Assembly (NCBI GenBank): GCA_002405835.1
Contig: DHMO01000050.1
Location: 28,983 to 63,088 of the forward strand
Origin: Lentisphaeria bacterium UBA4640
GTDB lineage: Bacteria; Verrucomicrobiota; Lentisphaeria; Victivallales; UBA1829
DNA: 34,106 nucleotides
Direction: 5' to 3'
Below, one piece after another: positions 24,401 through 31,784 of this stretch. The notes below the pieces were generated by a model. It ran no database searches. It saw only the letters and a list, made by a program, of their open reading frames with translations, and had not been told where the DNA came from. The translations under genes were made by a program, and so were the position numbers. Each line of letters begins with the position of its first letter. Position 1 is the stretch's first letter.

Positions 24401-24572
24401 GGTGTCCATAGTGCGGCAATCCGGTTGCGAACGGAGGTCCGTCGTAGAAAATGAATTCCGGTGAACCTTTGCGGTTCTCTTTGGATTTGTCAAACGTTTT
24501 GTTTTCTTCCCAGTATGCGAGCGTTTCCTGCTCCATCTGCGGGAAGTTTGCCTGTCCTGCCGGTTTAAACAT
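21438..24572 (-). CDS. ileS: Isoleucyl-tRNA synthetase, type 2
   Basis: The 1044-residue class I synthetase charges tRNA-Ile and edits misactivated valine. The HIGH motif is HYGH (H54-H57) in FATGLPHYGHLLAGT, and the KMSKS motif is KMSKR (about residue 590) in EDGQKMSKRKKNYPDP. GWDCHGLPVE and WTTTPWTLPSN mark the synthetase core and the editing domain. PHYGH, KMSKR and the C-terminal tail without the zinc-binding end of type-1 enzymes place it in type 2 (eukaryote/archaeal-like, also found in some bacteria). Type 2 IleRS enzymes are naturally less sensitive to mupirocin; that is family knowledge, not shown here. AAGGA precedes the start. Confidence 0.95.
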   Translation of the reverse strand: MFKPAGQANFPQMEQETLAYWEENKTFDKSKENRKGSPEFIFYDGPPFATGLPHYGHLLAGTIKDVVPRYQTMRGKYCERGFGWDCHGLPVEYEMEKMLHLSGKREIETYGIDKFNEACRGIVLRYTKEWEQIVKRMGRWVDFKNGYRTMDRNYMESIWWVFKQLWDQGLIYEGHKILPYCARCATPLSNFEANQGYMEVDDPAITIRFKVDGEENTYFLAWTTTPWTLPSNMALASGPDIDYVKVNDEGTFYILAESRLHAYYKKDAVPPVVARYKGKDLNGMTYTPLFDYFANKKAEGAFRMINAEYVSTEDGTGIVHIAPGFGEDDAIAGKANGIPEVCPLDEECKFTKEVPDYQGIYVKDADKDIIKRLKDEGKLVHRGTIKHNYPHCWRDDSPLIYKAISTWFVRIDRIKEKMLQSNAQMSWVPEHIKEGRFGKWLENARDWAISRNRYWGCPLPIWRNKETGEAICVGSVAELEELTGQKVDDIHKHFVDKLTIKSKSGAILTRVPEVLDCWFESGSMPYAQKHYPFENKAHFDEHFPADFIAEGLDQTRGWFYTLVVLSSALFGQPPARNVVVNGLILAEDGQKMSKRKKNYPDPLYVINTYGADALRLFLLGSPVVRAEDLKFSEEGIKEVLRGVMLPIWNAYSFFTTYANVDNWEPPKGELKAPENPANPLDRWILSSLADMIKEIREAMDTYHLQRAANRFEKFVEDLTNWYIRRSRRRFWKSQNDTDKLDAYSTLYYVLITFAKCAAPFIPYITEEIYRALRTEDMPESVHLCDYPEVSTIRDTRLEKQMESTMNAVSLGRFLRTQRNLKIRQPLAKAILVAADPEVRELLSETKDIIAEELNVKDILVQDSDASLVDLSAKANFKALGPKLGPKMKMAAAAIAKLSAEQIAGLEKGASLDLDLGDGTTIALTAADLSIKRAEKPGVTVATENGITLALDTELTHELILEGIAREFVSKVQNMRKEAGLEVSDRITLNYQAQDPIVEEAVKAFTDYISNETLATSIVIGENASALKTEDEDLNGHATKIALAK

Positions 24573-24614
24573 AATACTGTCCTTACATTACGGTTAAAAA
24601 CTTTTATTCAAGGT

Positions 24615-24620
24615 ACTATA
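24615..24620 (-). promoter_or_regulatory. candidate -10 box of the ileS promoter
   Basis: Minus-strand TATAGT, followed by ACCTTGAAT, lies about 43 bases before the ileS start. No convincing -35 hexamer is seen at 16-18 bases upstream; the region is AT-rich. The box matches the -10 of the tRNA-Arg promoter, including the bases just after it. Confidence 0.4.
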
Positions 24621-24631
24621 CACCTTCTTTC

Positions 24632-24664
24632 GTGTTTTTTACAGCGCGAAAAGATAAAAAACAC
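24632..24664 (-). terminator. AT-rich hairpin between the DUF4143 gene and ileS
   Basis: GTGTTTTTTA and TAAAAAACAC form a perfect 10-bp inverted repeat with a 13-base loop. It lies 27 bases after the DUF4143 stop and just upstream of the ileS -10 box. Its T-tract lies inside the stem, so it may end the upstream transcript. Confidence 0.4.
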
Positions 24665-24691
24665 AAAAAAACGGGATTTTTTGTTTTCTTT

Positions 24692-25978
24692 TCAAGGTTT
24701 CATGGCAGAAATGGGAACCACATGAACCCCGTCTTCCCTGGTGTATCCGATAGGACCTCCTGTGACAATCATCAACAAGTCCGGTTCAGCAAGCGGGCAC
24801 TGTTTTTCTGTTTGATTGTATTTTCTGATGAGTTCTCTGATTTCAAGCAGGTGTTTGGCGCCTGTTTCAATTTCGGAGGATCCCAGTTTTATTTCTATAA
24901 GAGCGTAGCGCCCGTCCTTCAGATGCAGGACAGCGTCAGCCTCAAGTCCGTAACGGTCGCGGTAATAGGAGAGTTTACCGCCAAGCGAGGATGAATAGAC
25001 TTTCAGATCGCGGAGAACCAGGCTTTCAAAAATGAAACCGAAGGTTTTGAAGTCTTTCAGGAAATATTCCGGTTTTACACCGAGAGCTGCAACTGCAATG
25101 GAGGGGTCGCACATTGAACGTTTCGGGGTGGCTCGCATATCTGAAGCGCTTCGGATTGCAGGGCACCAGGCGCTGATGTCCGATACAACAAAGAGACGGC
25201 GAAGCGCTTCCAGATAGGAATCCAGAGTCGGCATTGAAATTTCTCTGACGGATAAAATGTCTTTCCGGATGCTGGTTTTTGTCGCCAGTGTGGAAATGTT
25301 GCGGGCGTACGATTTCAGCAGTGCGGAAGCTACAAGGGGGTCGCGCGAGACATTGTCTATTTTGGAAATGTCGACTTCCGTCACATTGTTGATGTAATCT
25401 TCCGTAATGAACAGCTGGGCGTCTTCTCCGGAAACATTCAGAGCCGAGGGCCAGCCTCCGCGGCATGAGGCAAAAATAAGTTCTTCGATGGACAGCTTCC
25501 CAGTCGCGCCGTCAATATTCATTGAGGGGGTTGCAAAAAGTTCTTTCAAAGAAATCTGCCCTGAAGATTCTTTGGATTCAAACAAACTCATTGTCTGCAT
25601 TTCCAGCCGGGAGATTCTTCCGGTTCCGGTGTGTTTCGTCTGAGAATCATCCTTTACAACAGAGCCGGTGAGAATGTAAAGCCCTTTCTGTTCGGAGCGG
25701 TCAACGGAGACGCGGACTGCGTCCCAGAGGACCGGTGCGAGCTGCCATTCGTCAATTAGGCGGGGCTTTTCCCCTTGAAGCAGAAGCGAAGGCTTTGTTT
25801 CCGCCAGAGCCAAATATCCGGCCTGAAGGTCCGGATCCTGCATTTCAAGAACACTGGCCGCTTTCCGTTTTGCCGAGGTCGTTTTCCCGCACCATTTTGG
25901 ACCGACAATCAATGTTGCTCCAACGGAGCGCATGCGTAAATCCAGCTCTGCATCAACGATTCTGGATAAGTATTTCAT
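24692..25978 (-). CDS. ATP-binding protein, AAA_14/DUF4143 family
   Basis: The 428-residue protein has a P-loop ATPase at the N-terminus: Walker A IVGPKWCGKTT (G26-T33 region) and Walker B PRLIDEWQ (about residues 72-79). LYILTGS follows as the sensor-like motif. The C-terminal DUF4143 part ends in a nuclease-fold motif, YGLEADAVLHL...YALIEIKLG, with the E-x-D and E-x-K pattern. Such proteins are widespread, often many per genome, and of unknown role; some are suspected of acting in defence or in toxin-like systems. It stands alone with its own promoter. GAGGAG precedes the ATG. It is the second P-loop plus nuclease-fold protein in the window, but it belongs to a different family from the one at 1190. 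Confidence 0.9.
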   Translation of the reverse strand: MKYLSRIVDAELDLRMRSVGATLIVGPKWCGKTTSAKRKAASVLEMQDPDLQAGYLALAETKPSLLLQGEKPRLIDEWQLAPVLWDAVRVSVDRSEQKGLYILTGSVVKDDSQTKHTGTGRISRLEMQTMSLFESKESSGQISLKELFATPSMNIDGATGKLSIEELIFASCRGGWPSALNVSGEDAQLFITEDYINNVTEVDISKIDNVSRDPLVASALLKSYARNISTLATKTSIRKDILSVREISMPTLDSYLEALRRLFVVSDISAWCPAIRSASDMRATPKRSMCDPSIAVAALGVKPEYFLKDFKTFGFIFESLVLRDLKVYSSSLGGKLSYYRDRYGLEADAVLHLKDGRYALIEIKLGSSEIETGAKHLLEIRELIRKYNQTEKQCPLAEPDLLMIVTGGPIGYTREDGVHVVPISAMKP

Positions 25979-26011
25979 TGTATAAATTCTCCTCGTTGTT
26001 TCCTTGAATAT

Positions 26012-26039
26012 ACTATAGACATGTTTTTCTGTTTTTCAA
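26012..26039 (-). promoter_or_regulatory. promoter of the DUF4143 gene
   Basis: Minus-strand TTGAAA (26034-26039) and TATAGT (26012-26017) are 16 bases apart, about 33 bases before the start codon. The upstream side repeats the TTGAACTTGAA element (26035-26045) also found at the rhlB promoter. Confidence 0.6.
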
Positions 26040-26049
26040 GTTCAATTTT

Positions 26050-26149
26050 ATGTTTTCGCGGTGTTTTGTTTTGTGTTTTCGCGGTATTTTGTTTTGTGTT
26101 TTCGCGGTATTTTGTTTTGTGTTTTCGCGGTGTTTTGCTTTATGTTTTT
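26050..26149 (+). repeat. 23-bp tandem repeat, four copies plus a decayed fifth
   Basis: The CGCGG core recurs at 26057, 26080, 26103 and 26126, an exact 23-base period. Each unit reads GTTTTCGCGGT, then G or A, then TTTTGTTTTGT-like sequence; the fifth copy is degenerate and ends in TTTTTGGG. The array lies between two divergent promoters. The strand asymmetry (T/G on +, A/C on -) is strong. It could be a variable-number repeat or a binding array; no coding function is supported. Confidence 0.85.
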
Positions 26150-26152
26150 GGG

Positions 26153-26177
26153 ATTTCCCGGGGAGAAACGGGGGAAT
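26153..26177 (+). terminator. possible hairpin beside the tandem repeat
   Basis: ATTTCCCG and CGGGGGAAT can pair with one G-T and one bulge around an 8-base loop, followed by TTTTAATC. No known + transcript needs termination here, so it may act on other transcripts or not at all. Confidence 0.3.
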
Positions 26178-26190
26178 TTTAATCGGGCTC

Positions 26191-26218
26191 TTGACTTTTC
26201 GGGCGGATGATGTATAAT
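26191..26218 (+). promoter_or_regulatory. near-consensus promoter of ftsQ
   Basis: TTGACT (26191-26196) and the perfect TATAAT (26213-26218) are 16 bases apart. Transcription would start near 26225, downstream of the ATG at 26207, which rules that ATG out as the ftsQ start. Confidence 0.75.
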
Positions 26219-26245
26219 ATCTTTTTAAAATACAGGAGTGGAACA

Positions 26246-27028
26246 TTGAATCTGCCGTCTTTTAAATTAAGCAGAAAAGTGAAAATTATCATCGGAGCCG
26301 CAGTGCTGCTCGTTGCTGTTGCGGCGGCTGTGATCGGAACATGGTATTCGTACCGGGCAATGTTTCCGGATAATCCGCGGTTCACTCTGCGCCATGTCGT
26401 TGTGCGGAGCATCGGATGGTGGAATGATAAAACCGCTCATGTGCAGCAGATGACGGAGCTTATTCCGGGAAAGACCGGGCTTTTTCAGGTCAATCTGGCC
26501 GATATCCGCGCACGGCTGCTCCGCGAACCGAGCATCGACAATGCAACCGTTTCACGCGTGCTGCCCGATACGATAGAGATCAGCATCTCGGAACGGATCC
26601 CGCGGGCTCTGCTCGGCAATCAGAAGTCGTCTCTGGTGCTGGACTCCAATGCGGTTGTCATGCATCGCGACAAGTGTCTGAAGATCGACGCGAATCTTCC
26701 CGTCATCATCGGATACCCGAAAGATTCCGTTCCCTCTTACGGGAAAAAGTTCGACCGGCTGGTTCCGGCGGTCGGACTGATTATGCTGACTGTTACCGAG
26801 TTCCCGGATATCCGCATCGCCGCGATCAATGCTGCAAGCCGCGATTATCTCTTCTTCACCATGTATTACAAAAACGAGCTCAGCAAACTCTACCGGGTGT
26901 ATATCCCCGTGAAAAATATGAATGCGAGTCTGGTTTATCTTACAGCTGCTATGCCGAATGTGCTGCTGCCGACGGAGACCCGGACCACCATCGACCTGCG
27001 CTATGAGGGCAGGGTAACTCTGAAATAA
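26246..27028 (+). CDS. ftsQ: Cell division protein FtsQ/DivIB-like
   Basis: The 260-residue bitopic inner-membrane protein is a member of the FtsQ family, which links early and late divisome components in the periplasm. A short basic cytoplasmic head leads to a transmembrane helix (about residues 12-35). The POTRA domain follows (about 46-117): FTLRHVVVRS, IPGKTGLFQVNLADIRARLLREPSIDNATVSRVLPDTIEISISERIP. The beta domain behind it contains SSLVLDSNAVV. The start is TTG at 26246, chosen because AGGAG lies 7 bases before it and the promoter lies downstream of the next ATG (26207). No mur, ddl, ftsA or ftsZ genes are beside it; dapB follows by 12 bases. FtsQ proteins diverge quickly, so assignment rests on architecture and the POTRA pattern. 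Confidence 0.82.
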   Translation: MNLPSFKLSRKVKIIIGAAVLLVAVAAAVIGTWYSYRAMFPDNPRFTLRHVVVRSIGWWNDKTAHVQQMTELIPGKTGLFQVNLADIRARLLREPSIDNATVSRVLPDTIEISISERIPRALLGNQKSSLVLDSNAVVMHRDKCLKIDANLPVIIGYPKDSVPSYGKKFDRLVPAVGLIMLTVTEFPDIRIAAINAASRDYLFFTMYYKNELSKLYRVYIPVKNMNASLVYLTAAMPNVLLPTETRTTIDLRYEGRVTLK

Positions 27029-27040
27029 AGGATTGTCAGT

Positions 27041-27844
27041 ATGGCAAAAGTCACCGTCATTGGCGCGGCCGGAAGAATGGGCCGCCGTCTCGTCACCAAT
27101 ATTCTCTCCACTCCGGGAATGTCGCTTGCCGGAGCCGTGGAGCATTCCGCTTCCGAATTTCTCGGCTGCGACGCCGCATCTGTCGCAGGGCTTTCCGCTT
27201 GCGGAGTGAAGATCACCGCTTCCCTTGAGGAAGCTCTCAAGGATGCCGACGCCGTGATCGACTTCTCCACCGGAACGGTTATGGAGAACACCGAGCTTGC
27301 GGCTTCCAAAGGCTGCCGGATTGTGATCGGCACGACCGCACTCGGACCCGATGCACCGGCAAAGTTCGAGGAGATCGCGAAGAAACATCAGGTCGGGATT
27401 GTCTTCGCTTCCAACTACAGCGTTGGCGTGAACCTGCTCTTCTATCTGTCGAAAAAAGTCGCCGGAATCCTCAAGGATTATGACGTCGAGATTATCGAAG
27501 CGCACCACAACCAGAAAAAGGACGCCCCGAGCGGAACGGCCGTTACCATTGCGGAACGCATCTGCGAAGCCCGCGGACTCTCCTACGAAAAAGATGTCGT
27601 GCACGGACGCAACGGGCTTGTCGGCGCGCGCACGAAAACGGAAATCGGCATGCACTCGGTCCGCGGCGGTGATATCGTCGGCGACCACACTGTGATGTTC
27701 GCCACGACCGGCGAGCGTTTCGAGATGACCCACAAGGCATCCAGCCGCGACACCTTTGCGCGCGGTGCTGTCCGCGCCGTCGCTTTCCTTGAGACAGCAA
27801 AGCCCGGTCTTTACAACATGCAGGATGTGCTGGGACTCAACTGA
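27041..27844 (+). CDS. dapB: 4-hydroxy-tetrahydrodipicolinate reductase
   Basis: The 267-residue enzyme reduces hydroxy-tetrahydrodipicolinate with NAD(P)H in the lysine and meso-diaminopimelate pathway, supplying the peptidoglycan crosslink. The Rossmann fingerprint is VIGAAGRMGRRLV (about residues 5-17). DFSTGTVMENTELAASKG and TTALGP belong to the cofactor domain. The substrate-binding signature EIIEAHHNQKKDAPSGTA (about 150-167) carries the conserved HH and Lys. The C-terminal FARGAVRAVAFL is typical. AAGGAT serves as ribosome site. The stop shares a base with the next start (TGATG), so translation is coupled. The pairing with ftsQ puts two cell-wall functions in one transcript. Confidence 0.96.
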   Translation: MAKVTVIGAAGRMGRRLVTNILSTPGMSLAGAVEHSASEFLGCDAASVAGLSACGVKITASLEEALKDADAVIDFSTGTVMENTELAASKGCRIVIGTTALGPDAPAKFEEIAKKHQVGIVFASNYSVGVNLLFYLSKKVAGILKDYDVEIIEAHHNQKKDAPSGTAVTIAERICEARGLSYEKDVVHGRNGLVGARTKTEIGMHSVRGGDIVGDHTVMFATTGERFEMTHKASSRDTFARGAVRAVAFLETAKPGLYNMQDVLGLN

Positions 27845-29085
27845 TGATGGAAGACAAGGATAAAAACGAGACCGCGGTACCTTTTCTGCACTGCGTTCTT
27901 GAGGCGTGCGACGGTCTGCCGGAATTCGAATATGACAAGGCGTCGACCGAGCCTCTGGCTCCGCTGGATTATGCCGTGGAACAGAAGGTCAAGAATCTTG
28001 CGCTGAAGCTCTTCTGGAAACGCAACGGAATCGCGGGGATTCCCGGAGAGATCGTTGCGGCGGAACTTCCGCGCCGTTATCGGACCACCTCCAAACGCCG
28101 CGTCGATTTCTTCAAGGGAAAGGCGCGTCTGCTTCATCTCGGGCGCGGCTCGCAGAACGGAATGCGCGGCAATCTCCAGTATTCGCTTCTGGAGCCTGAC
28201 CTGCACCACCGGGTGTATGAACTGGTTCTGGAACATCTGCAGCGTCCGGCATTCCATTTTCTCGCGCGGAATATGAACTATTGCGTCATTCGCGGGTCGT
28301 ACACAAAACTTTGCGTGATTTTCAACCTTTCGAAAATAGATGCTTCGATCGTGCGCAAAATCCGCGTGGTTGCGGATGCGCTCCGTTCTGAAATTCCGGA
28401 AGTTGTTTCCTGCTTCACCTATCTGGATGAATCGCGCTCGAACTACTATCTTGAGGCGAAGCGTCCGGAGAAGGGCGTTGGATACAAGAAGCTGTTCGGC
28501 ACTTCCTTCCTTGACGTTACGCTTCCGGACGGACACCGTCTGCTTTATCCTCCGACCGGTTTTTCGCAGGTCAACGAGGCGATGCTTCCGGCGTTTCTGA
28601 AGACGGCGGAGACGCTGATTCAGCCGGAGGCCGATGCGCGCCTGCTGGATCTTTACTGCGGATACGGTCTGATCGGACTCTATCTTTTTCCGCATGTGAA
28701 CTCTCTGCTCGGTGTTGAAATCGACGGACCTTCGGTGGACTCGGCGGTTGCGAGCGCAGCGCATCTCTTCCCGAAAAAGGAGATTCGTTTTGTGCGCGGC
28801 GAAATCGGTCCGATGCTGATTAAAGGCAAGTTCCCGGAACCGGGAAAGAAAGAGCTGGTTGTTCTCGACCCGCCCCGTTTCGGAACAGCAAACGGCGTAA
28901 TCAAGGAACTGGCGCGGCGGAAACCGCTTCGCGTTCTGCATATTTTCTGCGGCATCGACGGCATTCCCGCTGCCGTGGAAGAGTGGCAAAAACGCGGCTG
29001 CAGTCCGGTGAAAATCGTTCCGCTGGACATGTTCCCCGGAACGCCGAATCTTGAAACGATGATTCTTCTGGAAGCGGAAGAGTAA
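27844..29085 (+). CDS. TrmA/RlmC/RlmD-family RNA (uracil-5-)-methyltransferase, divergent
   Basis: The 413-residue SAM-dependent methyltransferase has family motifs PTGFSQVNEAML (Q242), the SAM-binding LLDLYCGYGLIGLYL (about residues 267-281), VEID (E292), VVLDPPRFG (D342) and the C-terminal DMFPGTPNLETMILLE with presumed base E404. The nucleophile would be C369 in LHIFCGIDG; the usual surrounding motif is SCNP, so this site is altered although the cysteine remains. The histidine commonly found before that glutamate is an asparagine (TPNLE). There is no TRAM domain and no four-cysteine iron-sulfur pattern at the N-terminus. It probably makes m5U in rRNA or tRNA, but substrate and even activity are uncertain. 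It overlaps dapB by one base. Confidence 0.8.
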   Translation: MMEDKDKNETAVPFLHCVLEACDGLPEFEYDKASTEPLAPLDYAVEQKVKNLALKLFWKRNGIAGIPGEIVAAELPRRYRTTSKRRVDFFKGKARLLHLGRGSQNGMRGNLQYSLLEPDLHHRVYELVLEHLQRPAFHFLARNMNYCVIRGSYTKLCVIFNLSKIDASIVRKIRVVADALRSEIPEVVSCFTYLDESRSNYYLEAKRPEKGVGYKKLFGTSFLDVTLPDGHRLLYPPTGFSQVNEAMLPAFLKTAETLIQPEADARLLDLYCGYGLIGLYLFPHVNSLLGVEIDGPSVDSAVASAAHLFPKKEIRFVRGEIGPMLIKGKFPEPGKKELVVLDPPRFGTANGVIKELARRKPLRVLHIFCGIDGIPAAVEEWQKRGCSPVKIVPLDMFPGTPNLETMILLEAEE

Positions 29086-29109
29086 CTCGCTTCTCTGCGG
29101 GAGAAAGGC

Positions 29110-30924
29110 ATGTTTATGGAACCGATGAATTCCCGTTCCGGACGCTTCGTTTTCATTGCGGAAACGTTTGCGGTTCTGTTCGTGTTTCTTCTTCCGCTGA
29201 AATTCGGCGCGGTGATCGGCATTCCCGATATTACGATGATTTACTGGCGGGAGCTCTTTCCGCTCATCATTTCGCCGTGGCCCTCGACTTTGCTTCCGGT
29301 TTTTGCGTCCGCTCTGCTGGCGGTGACTCTGATCTGCGTCCCGAAAAGTCCGCGCTGCACGGCGAAAGGAACACTCGCTCTGCTTTGGCTCGCATTTGCC
29401 GGAGCGGGAACTTTCGGAGCGTTTGCGCCGGGCGTGATTGTCAATTACCCGATGCACATGATCCCCTACGGCTTCGGGCTTGCCGCCGCCGCAATGGCTT
29501 TTGCAATTCTGCTTGACAACCGTCCGGCGTTCGCGTCAAAACTGTTCGGTGCGACGGCTCTTGCACTGTTTTTCTCGCTCTGGTCCGCTCTGAGCCAGTA
29601 CTTTTCCGGCTTTGAAGAGACGATGGAGCAGGTGCAGAAGATGGAGGCCGAAGGGATGCGTTTCCACGACAATATGAAGACGCGTCTGAGCGAACAGCGG
29701 ATCAGCGCGGATTTTTCCGCCTGCAATGCCTATGCGGGCTATCTGCTGCTTGCGGTTCCGCTTCTGCTTGCCTGGCTCTGGAAGGCTGGAGGGCGTGTGA
29801 ATCCGCCGACGGCCAGCCGTCTGTTCTTTACGGTTCCGGCGGTACTGATTTCCGCATTCGTCCTGATCAAAACGGGCAGCCGGGGCGCGGTTTTTGCGGC
29901 GGGACTCGCGGTGATTCTGTGTCTGCTGGCATTGAAACTCCCGCGCAAGGTGCGCTGGGGCGTGCTTGCGCTGATTCCGGCCGGAGCCGGGGCGTTTGCC
30001 CTGATGCTGGCGCTTGGACGCGGTGCGAAGTCGATGATTTTCCGTTTTGATTATTTTCAGGCGGCGTTCCGCATGATGCTGGAATCCCCGTTGACCGGAC
30101 AGGGCTGGGGAGGGTTCTTTCAGCGCTATCTGATTCTGAAACTTCTGGAAAACGATGAGGCTCCGAAATCTCCGCACAATCTTCTTCTGACTCCCGGTTC
30201 GCAGGCCGGTGTGCTTGCGTTCCTGCTGATTACGGCAATTGCGGTTCTTGCGGCGTGCTTCTGCATCCGCTATTTCCGCCGCCATGAACTGCGCGACTTC
30301 CTGAGTGATGAGCTTATCATGCAGTCCGCCGCGGTGTTCGGGCTTGCGGCGTGGGGGATTCATTCGATGCTGGAGGTGAGCTACGAAACTCCGGCGTCGA
30401 TGACGCTTGCAATCGTTTTCGGCGCAATCGTCTGTTCTCTGAAGGAAAACACTCCGGCGGAGCCGCCCGCGGCGGCGCATCCGCGCATCTGGAAATCGGC
30501 GTTTGTGCTTTCGTCGCTCTGCATCATTCTGTGCGCTCTGCTGACTTCGAAACCGCTGATTCAGTTTGAGCTGGCGTTTGAAGAGCTGACCAACCTTCAG
30601 GATCCGCGGTTCAGTCCGTCAAAAACGCTTGCTCCGCCCGATGCTGTTCTGAACGCTGCGAAACGCTGCGATGAAATTGCTCCGCGTTCCCCGTTTCAGA
30701 GCAAGAGCGTAAGCACCTATTTTGCCATGCTTCAGGAGTGGGATCTTGCGGAAAAGTTTCTGGATGAGGCGATCCGCCGCGCTCCGGGAATGGCGGCTCT
30801 GCATTACCAGCGGTACCGTCTGCTGCTGCGGGATCCCTCGCGGGTGGCGGAGGCTCTGAAGTCGCTCGAAACGGCCCGGCGTCTCTCTCCGCACAATCCG
30901 CGTTACAAGGAGACTGTGCCGTGA
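29110..30924 (+). CDS. O-antigen ligase/polymerase-like membrane protein with TPR tail
   Basis: The 604-residue protein has about ten to twelve transmembrane segments between residues 10 and 490. The Wzy_C/WaaL hallmark is the pair LIKTGSRGAVFAAGLAVILCL (about 248-268) and SPLTGQGWGGFF with PHNLLLTPGSQAG after it. These proteins polymerise surface polysaccharide or ligate it to a lipid carrier on the periplasmic face. The last 100 residues (about 510-604) form soluble helices like TPR repeats (LAEKFLDEAIRRAPGMAALHYQRYRLLL and LKSLETARRLSPHNPRY). The start at 29110 has GGGAG 6 bases before it; ATG at 29116 is possible. The acceptor is unknown. The stop overlaps ispH (GTGA). Confidence 0.8.
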   Translation: MFMEPMNSRSGRFVFIAETFAVLFVFLLPLKFGAVIGIPDITMIYWRELFPLIISPWPSTLLPVFASALLAVTLICVPKSPRCTAKGTLALLWLAFAGAGTFGAFAPGVIVNYPMHMIPYGFGLAAAAMAFAILLDNRPAFASKLFGATALALFFSLWSALSQYFSGFEETMEQVQKMEAEGMRFHDNMKTRLSEQRISADFSACNAYAGYLLLAVPLLLAWLWKAGGRVNPPTASRLFFTVPAVLISAFVLIKTGSRGAVFAAGLAVILCLLALKLPRKVRWGVLALIPAGAGAFALMLALGRGAKSMIFRFDYFQAAFRMMLESPLTGQGWGGFFQRYLILKLLENDEAPKSPHNLLLTPGSQAGVLAFLLITAIAVLAACFCIRYFRRHELRDFLSDELIMQSAAVFGLAAWGIHSMLEVSYETPASMTLAIVFGAIVCSLKENTPAEPPAAAHPRIWKSAFVLSSLCIILCALLTSKPLIQFELAFEELTNLQDPRFSPSKTLAPPDAVLNAAKRCDEIAPRSPFQSKSVSTYFAMLQEWDLAEKFLDEAIRRAPGMAALHYQRYRLLLRDPSRVAEALKSLETARRLSPHNPRYKETVP

Positions 30925-31784
30925 GAGGACGGATTTTCATTGCTGCTGAACATGGGTTCTGTTTCGGCGTGAATCATGCGGTCGGCATGGTTGAAAAGGC
31001 CGTTCAGACCGGACCTTATCCCGTACGCGTCCTGCATGAAATCGTTCATAATGAATATGTCGTGGATTCATTCCGCAGGCGCGGTGTGGAGTTTTTTGAA
31101 GAACTGGATCCGTCGTGGCGTGGCGGAACTCTGATTTTCAGTGCGCACGGTGTTTCCCGCGCAATCGAAGAGACTGCGCGGAAGATGAATGTGACTCTGC
31201 TGGATGCAACGTGTCCGCTGGTCAAGAAGATGCATGCCAGGGCGGCGGAATTTGAATCCGCCGGGCGGACCGTGATTCTGATCGGAAAGTGCTCGCACCG
31301 TGAAATTGAAGGAGTGATCGGGCGCCTGCGTAACGCTCCGGTCGTAATCGAAAGCCGTGCGGACATCGACCGCATTCAACTTCCCCCCGATGCTCCGCTG
31401 GCATGTCTGACGCAGACAACTTTGAGCGTGGACGACTGCGCGGAACTGTTTGCGGTTCTGAAGGCGCGCTTTTCCGATATTGAAATCAAAAGCGGAATCT
31501 GCGCGGCGACGTCGGAGCGTCAGCGGGCGGTCAAGGAACTTGCGGCGCGCTGTCCGCTGATTCTTGTGATCGGTTCCGGCAACAGTTCGAATTCACGGAA
31601 ACTCCGGGATGTGGCGGAGTCGTGCGGCGCGCGTGCTCTGCTGATTGCATCCGCGGATGAACTGAATCCGGCGGAACTGCCGGATGTTGACATCGGGGTG
31701 ACCTCCGGGGCTTCCGCTCCGGAATATCTGCTTCAGCAGCTCGTTGATAAACTGGCCGGCGCCGGATGGGAGAAGACAAAATGA
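30921..31784 (+). CDS. ispH: 4-hydroxy-3-methylbut-2-enyl diphosphate reductase
   Basis: The 287-residue [4Fe-4S] enzyme performs the last step of the MEP pathway, making IPP and DMAPP. The three cluster cysteines are C14 (HGFCFGV), C98 (DATCPLV) and C194 (GICAATSERQ). Substrate-binding histidines H43 (IVHN), H76 (SAHGVS) and H126 (GKCSHREIEG) and the catalytic E128 are present, as are LTQTTLS and GSGNSSNS. The GTG start overlaps the stop of the Wzy/WaaL-like gene, so translation is coupled. IPP is the precursor of the undecaprenyl carrier used by the upstream polysaccharide enzyme, which gives the pairing sense. Confidence 0.96.
   Translation: MRGRIFIAAEHGFCFGVNHAVGMVEKAVQTGPYPVRVLHEIVHNEYVVDSFRRRGVEFFEELDPSWRGGTLIFSAHGVSRAIEETARKMNVTLLDATCPLVKKMHARAAEFESAGRTVILIGKCSHREIEGVIGRLRNAPVVIESRADIDRIQLPPDAPLACLTQTTLSVDDCAELFAVLKARFSDIEIKSGICAATSERQRAVKELAARCPLILVIGSGNSSNSRKLRDVAESCGARALLIASADELNPAELPDVDIGVTSGASAPEYLLQQLVDKLAGAGWEKTK

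Noticed and set aside
20970..24464. Very long + strand frame (1164 codons) opposite ileS
   Set aside because: It mirrors the ileS codons, gives a low-complexity Asp/Val/Phe-rich product with no motif, and has no ribosome site. The GC-rich codon use of ileS explains the open frame.
26050..26149. CRISPR-like array
   Set aside because: The 23-base units are directly adjacent with no unique spacers, so it is a plain tandem repeat.
26013..26246. - strand ORF with a Lys/His/Thr repeat (KHRENTKQN)
   Set aside because: It only translates the 23-bp tandem repeat; 23 is not a multiple of three, and no ribosome site or homology supports it.
27811..29457. - strand frame (548 codons) across dapB/methyltransferase
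   Set aside because: It spans two well-supported genes on the other strand and gives an Arg/Lys-rich product without motifs.
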